Of a stretch of DNA of 64,000 bases, positions 21,337-33,400 are shown piece after piece. Numbering within the stretch: the stretch's first letter is position 1; every line of letters starts with the position of its first letter. The position numbers and the translations under genes were made by a program. Origin of the DNA: Sipunculus nudus (lineage: Eukaryota; Annelida; Sipuncula; Golfingiida; Sipunculidae); contig CM049306.1 of the NCBI GenBank assembly GCA_026874595.1, positions 66,594,019-66,658,018 on the forward strand. The letters are read 5' to 3'. Under the pieces are notes generated by a model. The model was not told the origin of the DNA and searched no databases. It saw only the letters and a list, made by a program, of their open reading frames with translations.

Positions 21337-24296
21337 ACCATCGCACACCCATAGAACAATGCTCCAACTGTCAAATGTAATGCCCTTGCCGACATTTACT
21401 ATCACTCACTGCCGCCACTTATGGTCATTGCAATGGGATGTACTTTCTTTATTTGAAGAAAAACGATGCAAGATTTAAAGAAACTTACAATATAATCATA
21501 TAATGTGATCGAGAGTGTTAGACGCTATCACTTGCTGAAAACATAAGGTCTTCAGCATAAAAACAACAGAATAATAGACGTTTATTTGAATGGTCCCATT
21601 TTCTCGTTTGACAAGAAATGGGGCGTGATATACAAGATATTCACTTTTGTCACTTAAAACTAGTCAAGTGATTTTTGAACAATAGAAAAATATAATCTCT
21701 AGCATTAAAATGAGGGAAATATAGACATTTGTTCGAAATCTCGAATATTCTCATTTGGCGGGAGATGATACGAGATGTGGTGAGATTTGCGGTTCAATCA
21801 TTTTTAGCTTCTGATATGCTACCAAATGCTGAAAACCACTCCTCTTTAGCATAAACCATGATCGAGTTATAAGCATTTCTGTGAAATCTCGTATTTTCTC
21901 ATTTTTCAGTAAATCAAGCTAGGTTTGGCGAGACTTGCAAATGAATCACGTAGAATCAAGGGAATGCTACCTCGTGTAAAACTCTAGACCTCTGTAGTAT
22001 AAATTTTAACAGAGATAGAAGCAAAAAACTCCATATTTTCAGATTTCCAAGTTTTACCTCAAAATTAGGTTACCATGGTAACCGAAGCACAAAGCTACAT
22101 GTGCAAGGAAATAAGAAAATGTTACTAGTTTCAGATACGACATAAAAATGGTGTCAAGTTAAATACTGTTTGAGATATTGCAGAAAAACGATATGTTACA
22201 GTGTTTCAGGTACCACGCCCCCTGGTGGCTATTGCCAAAAAATGAAAATTGATTTCGAGATGTTTATAAATAACACAAAATATATCAATTTCAAAGCCAC
22301 TGTTAAAAAAATGCGACTTGTAGGTCATATTTAATTAAATCTAGGAAACTCTCGTTTGACGAGAAATGGTGCGAGATTTTACGAGACTTTCACTTGTATG
22401 ATAAAAAGCTTATTTAGTACTATCTGATGCTAAAAACTAGACCTCACTAGCTTTAAAACTGACAAAGTTAGAAAAATTAGTCCATTGATTTTCGATTTTC
22501 ATCACTTTTACCCGAAAATACGTAACCATGTTGACAACAAATTTGTGTCAGCTACAGCTTAGATGAAAGGCCTTGGAATGACAATTAAAATGAGCTACAG
22601 TTGAAGTAGATACGCCTTTATAGAAAAAAAGATATGAAGAAAAAACCGTTTTGAGAACTTTTGATGTCCTTGACCTTGACCTTTGACCGATCATGGCCAA
22701 AAACAATAGGCTCCGAGGAGAACCGATTATACTCTTTATCTGTAAGTTTTAGAGCGATTGGTGAAAAATTGTGGCCTGTAGAGTGTGGACAGACAGACAG
22801 ACAGACAGACAAACAAACAAACTAGACGACCAGAGGTCGAACGCTTGCCGGAAGTGGACGGAAATAAGACAGCGACACAGACGGGCAGTTACAAAGCAGA
22901 CAGACAGGGAACATTTGGAACATTTCGCGGAAATACTTATAACTCGGCGACTTTTACAGCTATACAGGTCAGGGTCACCAAAAAACCTAAAATCTTTATT
23001 TTCTTCATATCCTCGTCAATAATAACCGTAGCCGCATAATCCGTAGCTCATTTTATTCCTCACTATGTTAGCTTTCCAAGTGCTGGCAAATTTTTCCGGT
23101 CAATGGTTACCATGGTAACGTATTTTTGGGGGGAAATCAGAAAATTCGAAAATTTCCCTCCAAATTTCTCAGTTTTTAAGTTAGAGAGGTCTAGTTTTTT
23201 GCATTGTGTAGCATTTAATATGCTCTATGGAAAATTAACGGAAGTCTCGCAAAATCTCGTGCCATTTGTCGTCAAATGAGACTTTTCGAGATTTCATTAA
23301 AAACTATTTAGAGGTGGCAGTTTTACAGCTAAGGTTCTAAAAGTGACATATTTTCAGTTTTTCTGTATTATCTCGAACTTGTTTTTTCATTTTTTGAAAT
23401 TAGCCACCAGGGGGCGTGGTACTGGAAACACTGCAACTTACCATTTTTCTGCAATACCAAAAAAAATATTAAACGTGGCACAATGTTGACTGTCTTATCT
23501 GAAACTAGGATCGTCGGCTTATTCCTGCGTACATGTAGCTTTGCGCTGCTGTTACCATGGTAACCAAATTTTGGGGTAAAACTTGGCAATCTGAAAATAA
23601 TAAGTTTTTTGCTTCTATCTCTGTTGATATTTATACTACAAGTGTCTAGTTTTCCGCATGAGGTAGCATTCCCTTGCCACTAATGCAGTTAATTGCAAGT
23701 CTCGTAGAATCTCGCTCTGTTTTCCGTCAAACGAGAAATTACGAGATTTCACAGAAATGCATATAACTTGGTCACCTTTTCGGCTAAAGAGGAGCAGTTT
23801 TCAGCATTTTGTTGCGTTTTGGGAGCTTAACAAGATAATAACTTATATCTCGCCACATCTCGTACCATCTCCCGCCAAACGAGAATATTCGAGAATTCGA
23901 ACAAATGTCTATATCTCTGTCATTTGAATGCCAGAGATTTTATTTTTCTATTGTTCAAGATTCACTTGACTAGTTTGAAGTGACAAAATTGAATATCTCG
24001 TCATATCTCGCATCATTTCTTGTCAAACGAGAACATGGGACCATTCAAAGATACGCCTATAATTCTGTTATTTTAATGCTGAAGACCTTTAGTTTTCAGC
24101 ATTCGATAGCGTCTAACACTCTCGGTCACATTATGTGTTTATATTGTAAGTTTCGTCAAATCTGGGATCGTTTTTTCTTCAAATAAAAAAGTACATCCTA
24201 TTGCCGTGACCATAAGTTGCGGCAGTATGTGATAGTAAATGTCGGCAGGGGCATTACACTTGACAGTTGGAGCCGTGTTCTATGGGTGTGCGATGG
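21337..24296. repeat. ~3-kb imperfect palindrome (inverted repeat)
   Basis: Segments on either side of about 22816 are reverse complements. Checked pairs include GTTACCATGGTAAC at 22069 and 23551; ACGCCCCCTGGTGG at 22215 and CCACCAGGGGGCGT at 23404; the segment around 21480-21710 and 23930-24160; and GTGCGATGGCC near 24290 against GGACCATCGCAC near 21340. All give the same midpoint. The centre is a (GACA)n/(CAAA)n tract (22789-22830). Arms are diverged, and the right arm contains an extra satellite fragment near 22920-22980. Confidence 0.88.
22069..22082. promoter_or_regulatory. RFX X-box-like palindrome
   Basis: GTTACCATGGTAAC fits the X-box consensus GTTRCCATGGYAAC exactly. Also at 23106-23119 and 23551-23564. 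Younger units carry altered forms such as GTAACCATGGTTAC (34509-34522). Confidence 0.4.
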
Positions 24297-24604
24297 CCCA
24301 TGAAGAAGACTTCTATTGTGTTGTTATCGTCTTCCTTTGATTGCTGCTTCGTAAGCTTCACAGACCAGCGCCAACCACCTGGTTGCCATGTGTCCTCAAT
24401 GTAAACAACCTTTGCTGTTTTCCTTTCCCTAAGATATGTATGGTAGCCTGTTCACTTGTCCTTAGATTATTTATTGTTGGTGTATTGAAGTAAAATAAAA
24501 TGCCAGGTTTTCCTGCATATTGATTGTAAATTGAATAAAATCATACAAGAACCAACCAATGTTCTATGACCACTATTTCAGATTTGAGATCAGAACAATT
24601 GATT

Positions 24605-26420
24605 TCTGCATAAACCACTATGACCAGATTTGATAAACTTTAAAGTGGTCTATATTTTTTTCTGAAGAAGTTGAGCTATATGCTTGGAGATGCCAGCCAG
24701 TGGGTGTGAATGGATTGCAATGAAACCCAAGCCAGGTGTTTGTGAAGAGTCTGGTGGAGATGAAGGGGGCCAAAACCTATTTGACTGTGTATAAGCATAA
24801 ACTGGCCTGAAATCAGGTTTCTGGGGGCATGAAATTTTTGTTTGTGGGAACAGGATAATATTTTCTTGTTTCCCTGTATATACACCCTAAACTGGGCCTA
24901 ATGACACCAAAACCAGGTTTGTGGGACCATCAGTACAGATTTGAGGGGGAAAAATGGATTTTATCTGTATATCACTATGTTCACTGTGTCCAGATTTGGA
25001 AATTCAAACTGGCCCTAATTTTTTTTCTGATGGAGTTGAGCCAAATGCTTTGAGATACCAGCCAGTGGGTGTAAATGGATTGCAATGATACCAAACCAGG
25101 TGTGTGTGTTGAGTTTTGTGGAGATGAGGGGGGCCGGAACCTATCTGACTGTGCATAAGCATAAACTGGCCTGAAATCAAGTTTCTGGGGGCTTGAAATT
25201 CTTGTTTGTGTCAACAGGGTAATATTATCTTGTTTCCCTGTATATACACCTTGAATTGGGCCTAATGACACCTAAACCATGTTTTAGGGACCATCATTAC
25301 AGATTTGAGGTAAAAAAAATGGATTTTCCCTGTATATCACTATGTTCACCGTGTCCAGATTTGGGAATTCAAACTGGCCCTAATTTTTTTTCTGAGGGAG
25401 TTGAGCCAAATGCTTGGTGATGCCAGCCAGTGGGTGTAAATGGATTGCAATGATACCCAAACCAGGAGTGTGTGTTGAGTTTTGTGGATATGAAGGGGGC
25501 CAGAACCTATTTGACTGTGTATAAGCATAAACTGGCCTGAAATCAGGTTTCTGGGGGCATGAAATTTTTGTTTGTGGGAACAGGGTAATATTATCTTGTT
25601 TCCCTGTATATACACCCTAAACTGGGCCTAATGACACCAAAACCAGGTTTGTGGGACCATCAGTACAGATTTGAGGGGGGAAAATGGATTTTCTCTGTAT
25701 ATCACTATGTTCACTGTGTCCAGATTTGGAAATTCAAACTGGCCCTAATTTTTTTTCTGAGGGAGTTGAGCCAAATGCTTGGTGATGCCAGCCAGTGGGT
25801 GTAAATGGATTGCAATGATACCCAAACCAGGAGTGTGTGTTGAGTTTTGTGGGGATGATGGGGGCCAGAACCTATTTGACTGTGTATAAGCATAAACTGG
25901 CCTGAAATCAGGTTTCTGGGGGCATGAAATTTTTGTTTGTGGGAACAGGGTAATATTATCTTGTTTCCCTGTATATACACACTAAACTGGGCCTAATGAC
26001 ACCAAAACCAGGTTTGTGGGACCATCAGTACAGATTTGAGGGGAAAAAATGGATTTTTTCTGTATATCACTATGTCCACTGTGTCCAGATTTGGAAATTC
26101 AAACTGGCCCTAATTTTTTTTCTGAGGGATTTGAACCAAATGCTTTGAGATTCCAGCCAGTGGGTGTAAATGGATTGCAATGATAGCCAAACCAGGTGTG
26201 TGTGATGAGTCTGGTGGAGATGAGGTGGTCCAAAACACTATTTGCCTGTGTATAATAAGCCATATACTGTCCTCAGCTGAAATCAGCTTTCTGGGAGCTT
26301 GAAATGTTTGCTGGTGGGAACAAGGTAATATTATCTTGTTATCATGGATATACACCCTAAAATGGGTCTAAGAACACCAAATACATGCATGTTGGACCAT
26401 GAGTACAGATTTGAGGTAAC
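24605..26420. repeat. five tandem copies of a 365-bp repeat
   Basis: The landmark GAGTTGAGCCAAATGC and its variants occur near 24669, 25034, 25397, 25762 and 26127 (spacing 363-365 bp). Units 3 and 4 are most alike; the last copy is the most diverged. Each copy has a ~89-codon open frame on the minus strand, but 365 is not a multiple of 3 and the frames show no known domain, so coding is unlikely. Confidence 0.93.
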
Positions 26421-28600
26421 AAATTGTCGGTCTATAAATTAAAAAAAATCAAATATCAAACTGTTATAAACATGTATCAATATATTTAATAAAATCTCTT
26501 TTCATCCAATGAATTGCATCTTATTTTTTTATAAATAAACCATGATATTCAATTACATCCAGTAATAAAAAATAAAAATAAAATGAATAAAAGTTTTTTT
26601 GTTTTTGTTTTTTTTTTGGGGGGGGGGTGTTTGTGTTTTTTTTGCAGTAAAATCCAGGCTTCTCTTTGGATCCCGGCGGTGGGCGAGGGTACAATGGACA
26701 CCACACAACATTTGAAAGAACATTTTTTTCTGCTGTTATTGGATGACCAAGTCTCTATGAATTTAAAAAAAAATATTTATTCCGTTATTCAAGATGACAG
26801 TGAAAATGACCCTATTTTTTCAATCATTCACCATTTTTTTCGAGCGTTCATCGAATAAGAAAGAGCCCGTCCCACCGCATTTCCTGCGAGGGTTCGTTTC
26901 TTCAGAGTCCAAACAATCCTACAGGGGCGGGGTTTAGTCCATCTCGTCTTAAATTTGTGTCCGGGGCACGGCAAACATTATGAAAGCGGACAAAAACTTT
27001 CATACGGCTGGTAAATGCGTTTATATGTAAACGCGGGGAATTCCCGGACAATTCACGGAGAGATTTTATATGCAATGATACTTTTAATTACACGTTAAAA
27101 TCATTTAAAATCTACCACTATATTACTCTAAAGACATTTATTCACTGTTAAATTACCGAAATAATAACCAGCGCAAACAATGTGGGACTGCCACTAACAC
27201 CAATCTGGATCACCAGCTAACATTGACTACCGATCTTACATCAGACGAAAACGCTAAACACTATATATTTTTTCAACAGTTTACTGTGCAAACCGTAACA
27301 AAACCATGCAGGATATCAAATTTACAGGTTCTTAAGGAAATATGATACAAAACATAAATTGTACCTTTGCTCACATTTAATAATATCATCATGACGAATT
27401 CTCCGCGAATTCTCCAGCTGTCCGCGTTATAGATGTATATGTATTTATTAATGACAAAAATTGACATACAATTTTATGGATACCCGTATAATTGCGGTTT
27501 TCTGGACCGTCCCAGCCCACAGGTAGGATAATATGGATTCCCGACAATATTCTAATGACCGTTCCCTGAGCTGGAACGGGCTAAGAAGGTCCCTGTCATT
27601 TTTTTTAATTGTCAATTCCCGGGTTTTTCGGATAAAAAAATGGCCCAATCCTTCATTCAATCTCCAGCCTCTTCTGGCGTTCCGGGTTTAAAAAAGAGCC
27701 CGTCCCATGCCTATTTCAGCTAGGACTGCAAACTCTGGGGTCAAAACAACTCAACTACGGCTTGGGATTACTACCTTTCCTCTTAAATTTCCATCGCGCC
27801 CGTGTCAAGTGTACCGTTTTATTCACAAACGTGCGGCAGGCGCCAAAAAATTTGACAGCACCCCTCTCTCATGCCAGAATATATTTTTATATATGAAGTC
27901 CTAACCCACCACGGAACTAGGGCCTCAAATTTTTTTATCTTATTACTTACCACTTCAGACTCCTTAAAAGTCTCTCCTTTTTTAACCAAAGATTCCAATT
28001 TTTAAAATATATTAAATTTCACATTACAGATTACCTACACCAAGGGGACATTACAGTTAATCCGTGATGGGCAGGACTTCTTGGAATTTTATAATTCCCG
28101 GACGCAGGCTGACCGACTGCCTTTTTTCTTCAAGGACAGCCCTAATTTAAGCCATCATCAGACTTGAAGATGTCCTCAGGCCGACCTATTTGTCCAGGAA
28201 TGAAAGGTCACGTCTCCCTTACCCAGAGGTCGGGTCTCTGTCTAACACGAACGCGGCTTCGCTTGCATTTCGGCATTCTGGACGTTCAACTCTTCAAGTT
28301 CTTTTTCAGTGCTTTTCTTATTTCCAGCACTCAAGAATAGGAGAACTGCCAAGGATTCAGTTGGACTTCCATTATTTTTATTTCTGTCCAAAAATGGATT
28401 ATCCTGTATAGGATGGCTACTAATAATAACACTATTAATGTCTCTCTATCCGTCTCTCTGTCTGTCTCTCTGTCTACTCCTCTTTGACTTTTGAAAATCA
28501 GCAAGACCTTATTCATATGTGCTACTGTTTTCCCCATGATAGAGGTTTTTCATCTGATCAGATCCAAATGTTTCCTGTCTGTCTGCCTAGTAACTGTCCA
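26421..28600. other. mostly unassigned sequence with a weak internal repeat
   Basis: AAGAGCCCGTCCCA occurs near 26869 and 27693, with similar neighbouring sequence, suggesting an old ~0.8-kb duplication. A plus-strand frame at 26694-26858 (start MDTTQHLKEHFFLLLLDDQ) is open in one copy only and has no family I recognise. No gene is claimed. Confidence 0.5.
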
Positions 28601-28784
28601 TCTATTTCGCTGTCTTATTTCCGGTAACTTCCGGCAAGCGTTCGACCTCAGGTCGTCTAGTTTGTTTGTCTTTCTGTCTGTCTGTGTACTCTCTACAGGC
28701 CACCATTTTAGGGCAATTGCCTTTAAACTTATACAGCTGGTAGACAAGTGAAAGTCCTGGAGGCCTATTGTTTTTGGGCGATAT

Positions 28785-28809
28785 AGGTCAAAGGTCAAGG
28801 TCAAGGTCA
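28785..28809 (+). promoter_or_regulatory. tandem nuclear-receptor half-sites
   Basis: Four GGTCA words in 25 bases, including AGGTCAAAGGTCA (a DR1 element, 28785-28797) and TCAAGGTCA (extended half-site of ERR/NR5A receptors). Similar clusters occur in most large units, for example 46338-46363 and, on the minus strand, 20231-20254. Confidence 0.4.
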
Positions 28810-29245
28810 TCAAAACTTCTCAAAACGGTTTTTTCTTCATATTTTTGTCGCTATTAGTCGTATCTTCTTCAAACATAGCTCATTTTAAACGTCATTCCAA
28901 GGCCAGTCATCTGGTGTGTAGCAGACTCAAATTTGCCGTAACCATGGTTAGGAATTTTTGGGAAAAAGTCATGATATTCGAAAATAAGGGGCCTTATTTT
29001 TCTAAATTTGGCAGTTTTACAGGTAGAGAGGTCTAGTTTTTTGCATCAGGTAGCATTCAACAAGTACTGCAAGATTGTTTTATAAGTCTCGCGATATCTC
29101 GTATAATATCTCTTCAAACGAGATATTTCGAGATTTCAGTAGTCATGCCCTTGAGGCCACAGTTTTGCTGGAATCTTTTTGAAACTGACATATCGTAAGT
29201 CCTACACTATTATCTCAAAACAATTTTTCTATTTTCTGAATGTGG

Positions 29246-29259
29246 CCGCTAGGGGGCGC
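29246..29259 (+). promoter_or_regulatory. CTCF-like motif, first of the forward series
   Basis: CCGCTAGGGGGCGC. Exact or near-exact repeats start at 29577, 31012, 31343, 31674, 32003, 33070, 33400, 33730, 34817, 35725, 36633, 37541, 38831, 39172, 40648, 40979, 42055, 42386, 42717, 44169, 44626, 46798, 47128, 47460, 47791, 49225 and 49555, all on the plus strand. Confidence 0.4.
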
Positions 29260-29744
29260 TGTATGCAAACCTCCCCAACATACAATGTTTTGGCCATATC
29301 TCCAAAACTGTAAGCCTCAATTACATAAACTATAGCTTATTTTCTTCCTCTGGGTCTTTCCAAAAAACTGGTGTATTCATTTGGTCTCAATCTTGAGTAA
29401 CTTGGTCTGTGTGTCCGTCTGTTTCTCAGTTGTCCTCAAATCCGCTTGCTTGCCGGTTCTTGCGTCTCACATATAGCATTCTACAGGCCACAGTTTTGAA
29501 AGAATCCTTTTAAAACTGTTACATCTTATGTCTTGCACTAATATCTCGAAACGGGTTTTTCATTTTCCAGAATTGGCCGCTAGGGGGCGCTGCACATGAC
29601 TCTCACACACATATCATTATATTGGCTATATCTCTAAAACCCAAAGACTCAATTACATAAACTATAGCTTATGTTCTTCGTCTGAGTCTTCTCCATAACC
29701 TGGTTAAGTCATCTGGTCTCGGTCTTGTGTCACTTTGTCAGTAT

Positions 29745-30190
29745 GTCCATATAAACTTTATAAACGGAGGGAAACCTGAATGCACATAGTCATGCAGGAA
29801 TGCACGATGACACGCGTTTTAGTAAGACAAAGACTCGTGTAGGTATGAGCGACAATCAGCGCAGTTTGCTCGTTTTGTGTAGGGTCCATCGGGCCAAATG
29901 CCAATTCAGGCCCGCAGCCGACGGGATGAATTAATTGGCGTAGCGGGGACCACGGCCATTTCCTGGTAAAAACTTGTGAATAAATATACCGGACGGGCTG
30001 ACCATTTTCTCAGGGCCATAGGAATGTCACCATTCCAGTGTGCCCTCAGACCTGGTCAGACCTGGTCAGACCTGGTCAGACCTAAAACGCGTGCCTGCAC
30101 ATCTGTGCGCATGCAGGTGATTGCTGTCCAAAGTTTCGGTCGGTGAGTCCTTCAGGAAAGGACCCGAACCGTTTTTTTTTTTTTTAATTT
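29745..30190. repeat. GC-richer block, copy 1 of 2
   Basis: Nearly identical to 42885-43313, offset about 13.14 kb. Contains GGAGGGAAACC, small hairpins (GGAATG-TCAC-CATTCC at 30021-30036; CGGGCC/GGCCCG) and three copies of the 10-bp word CAGACCTGGT (30047-30076), against two in the other block. Function unknown. Confidence 0.9.
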
Positions 30191-30440
30191 CTTGCCAGAA
30201 ATCTTCCATTTCTGCAGGCAGGTTGGCCAGTCGCAAATGTCTGTTTATTGCTTGCCGGAAATCTTCGATTTCTGCAAGCAGGTTGGTCAGTCGCGGATGT
30301 CTGTTTGTCTGTTTGTTGCTTGCCGGAAATCTTCGATTTCTGCAAGCAGGTTGGTCAGTCGCGGATGTCTGTTTGTTGCTTGCCGGAAATCTTCGATTTC
30401 TGCAAGCAGGTTGGTCAGTCGCGGATGTCTGTTTGTCTGT
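30191..30440. repeat. four-copy hairpin minisatellite
   Basis: Copies near 30191, 30250, 30318 and 30378, each ~58-70 bp. The core is CTTGCCGGAAATC-TTC-GATTTCTGCAAG, an inverted repeat. Copies are followed by GTTGGTCAGTCGCGGATG and TGTTTG tracts. All three frames stay open by periodicity, giving false proteins of about 150 residues. Confidence 0.9.
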
Positions 30441-33400
30441 TTGTTTGTTTGTTTGTCTGTCTGTCTGTCTGTGTACTCTCTACAGGCCACAATTTTCCAG
30501 CAATTGCTTTCAAACTTATACAGCTGGTAGACAATCAAAAGTCCTCGAGGCCTATTGTTATTGGGCGACATAGGTCCAAGGTCAAGGTCAAGGTCATCAA
30601 AAGTATACAAAACGGTTTTTTGTTCATATCTGTGTTAATATTGGTCGTATCTACTTCAACAGTAGCTCATTTTAATCGTCATTCCAAGGCCTGTTTTCTG
30701 GTGTGTAGCTGACTCAATTTGCGGTAACCATGGTAATGCATTTTTGGGGAAAAGTGCTGATATTTTTCTAAATTTGTCAGTTTTAAAGCTATAGAGGTCT
30801 AGTTTTTTGCTTCAGGTAGCATTCACCTAGTACTACAAGATTCTATTGAGAGTCTCGCAATATCTCGTATAATATCTCGTCAAATGAGATAATTGGAGAT
30901 TTCAGTAATCTTGCCCTGGAGGCCACAGTTTTGCAGGAATCTTTTTGAAACTGGCATATCTTAAGTCCTACACTATTATCTCGAAATCAATTTTTCATTT
31001 TTTTAATTCGGCCGCTAGGGGGCGCTTGGTGCAAACCTCTCCAACATATCATGTTTTGGCAATATCTCAAAAATTATAAGCCTCAATTACAAAAACTATA
31101 GTTTATTTTTTTCATCTAAGTCTTCTTCATGAAGTCGTTTAGTCATCTGGTCTCAATCTTGTGTCACTTTGTCTGTGTGTCCGTCTGTTTCTTAGTTGTC
31201 CTCAAATCCGCTTGCTTGCCGGTTCTTGCGTCTCACATATAGCCTTCTACAGGACACAGTTTTGAAAGAATCTTTTTAAAACTATTACATCTTATGTCTC
31301 ACACTAATATCTCGAAAACGATTTTTCATTTTCCAGAATTGGCCGCTAGGTGGCGGTGCACTCAAACTTGCACAACATATCATTTTTTGGTCATATCTCC
31401 AAAACTATAAACATCATTTACATAAACTATAGCTTATTTTCTTCCTCTGGGTCTTTCCAAAAACCTGGTGTATTCATTTGGTCTCAATCTTGAGTCACTT
31501 TGTCTGTGTGTCCGTCTGTTTCTCAGTTGTCCTCAAATTCGCTTGCTTGCCGGTTCTTGCGTCTCACATATAGCATTCTACAGGCCACAGTTTTGAAAGA
31601 ATCCTTTTAAAACTATTACATCTTATGTCTTACACTAATATCTCGAAACCCATTTTTCATTTTCCAGAATTGGCCGCTAGGGGGCGGTGCACTCAAACTT
31701 GCACAATATATCATTTTTTGGCCATATCTCCAAAACTATAAACATCATTTACATAAACTATAGCTTATTTTCTTCCTCTGGGTCTTTCCAAAAACCTGGT
31801 GTATTCATTTGGTCACTATCTTGAGTCACTTTGTCTGTGTCCGTCTGTTTCTCAGTTGTCCTCAAATTCGCTTGCTTGCCGGTTCTTGCGTCTCACATAT
31901 AGCATTCAACAGGCCACAGTTTTGAAAGAATCCTTTTAAAACTATTACATCTTATGTCTTACACTAATATCTCGAAACCCATTTTTCATTTTCCAGAATT
32001 GGCCGCTAGGGGGCGGTGCTCTCAAACTTGCACAACATATCATTTTTTGGCCATATCTCCAAAACTATTAACCTCATTTACATAAAATTATAGCTTATTA
32101 TCTTCCTCTTAGGTTTCTTCATAACATGATTAAGTCATCTGTTCTCAATCTTGGGTCAGTATGTTTGTCTGTTTGTCAGTTGTCCTCAATTTTGCCTGCT
32201 TCCTGGTTCTTGCGTCTCACATGTAGCATTCTACTGGCCACAGTTTTGAAGGAATCGTTTTGTAAATTACACTTGTCATATATCGTGATGATATCTGGAA
32301 GTCCTATGTTTCTTATTCAAATAAGTCAAAGGTCAAGGTCAAGGTGATCAAAATATATCAAAATCTTATTTTCTTTAGAACTTTGTTAATATTGGTTCTT
32401 TCTTCACAAACTATGGATTATTTTCTTTCACTTTGACACTGCTCGTTCATCTGACTAACTTTAAATCATTTCCGGCAAGCGCGTGACCTCAGGTCATCTA
32501 GTCTGTTTGTTTGTTTGTCTGTCTGTCTGTGTACTCTCTACAGGCCATAATTTTCCAGCAATTGCTTTCAAACTTATACAGCTGGTAGACAAGCAAAAGT
32601 CCTGGAGGCCTATTGTTTTTGGGCATTATAGGTCAAATGTCAAGGTCAAGGTCATCAAAAGTATACAAAACGGTTTTTTGTTCATATCTGTGTTAATATT
32701 GGTCGTATCTACTTCAACAGTAGCTCATTTTAATCGTCATTCCAAGGCCTGTCTTCTGGTGTGTAGCTGACTCAATTTGCGGTAACCATGGTAACGCATT
32801 TTTGGGGAAAAGTGCTGATATTTTTCTAAATTTGTCAGTTTTAAAGCTACAGAGGTCTATTTTTTTGCTTAAGGTAGCATTCACCTAGAACTACAAGATT
32901 CTATTAAGAGTCTCGCAATATCTCGTATAATATCTCGTTTGACGAGATATTTCGAGATTTCAGTAATCTTGCCCTGGAGGCCACAGTTTTGCAGGAATCT
33001 TTTTAAAACTGGCATATCTTAAGTCCTACACTATTTTCTCGAAATCAATTTTTCATTTTTTTAATTCGGCCGCTAGGGGGCGCTGGGTACAAACCTATCC
33101 AACATATCATGTTTTGGCAATATCTCCAAAATTATAAGCCTCAATTACAAAAACTATAGTTTATTTTTTTCATCTAAGTCTTCTTCATGAACTCGTTTAG
33201 TCATCTGGTCTCAATCTTGTGTCACTTTGTCTGTGTGTCCGTCTGTTTCTCAGTTGTACTCAAATCCGCTTGCTTGCCGGTTCTTGCGTCTCACATATAG
33301 CATTCTACAGGACACAGTTTTGAAAGAATCTTTTAAAACTATAACATCTTATGTCTCACACTAATATCTCGAAACCGATTTTTCATTTTCCAGAATTGGC

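Larger units (their letters stand above)
18688..21722 (-). repeat. segmental duplicate, left copy (minus-oriented satellite units)
   Basis: 18688-19890 matches 60740-62000, and 20685-21722 matches 62462-63482, in the same orientation. The units are the reverse complement of the ~330-bp family at 29-50 kb: AAGCTATAGTTTATGTAA, GGAGATATGGCC, AGCGCCCCTAGCGG, TCGAGATATTAGTGTAAGAC and GTGAGACGCAAGAACCAGCAAGCAGG. The left copy lacks about 50 bp near 19180 that the right copy keeps. The part from 19891 to 20684 is replaced by tRNA-like repeats in the right copy. Confidence 0.9.
28600..29744 (+). repeat. start of the main composite satellite field
   Basis: Begins with CCGGCAAGCGTTCGACCTCAGG and a (TGTT/TGTC)n tract, then TACTCTCTACAGGCCAC. 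It contains tandem AGGTCA half-sites (28785-28809), AACCATGG, a TCTCGT-type hairpin, and two ~330-bp units with CCGCTAGGGGGCGC at 29246 and 29577. Confidence 0.88.

Noticed and set aside
24676-26355. Minus-strand open frames of 69-96 codons repeated every 365 bp
   Set aside because: The repeat length is not a multiple of three, frames differ in their ends, and no domain is recognisable.
26583-26858. 91-codon plus-strand open frame
   Set aside because: First third is a T/G homopolymer translation and the rest has no recognisable family; not conserved in the weak duplicate at 27.6 kb.
30121-30712. Open frames of 107-154 codons with repeated Cys-rich LPEIFDFCKQVG-like segments
   Set aside because: They arise from the ~60-bp hairpin minisatellite and TGTT tracts; frames are open on both strands and in several phases.
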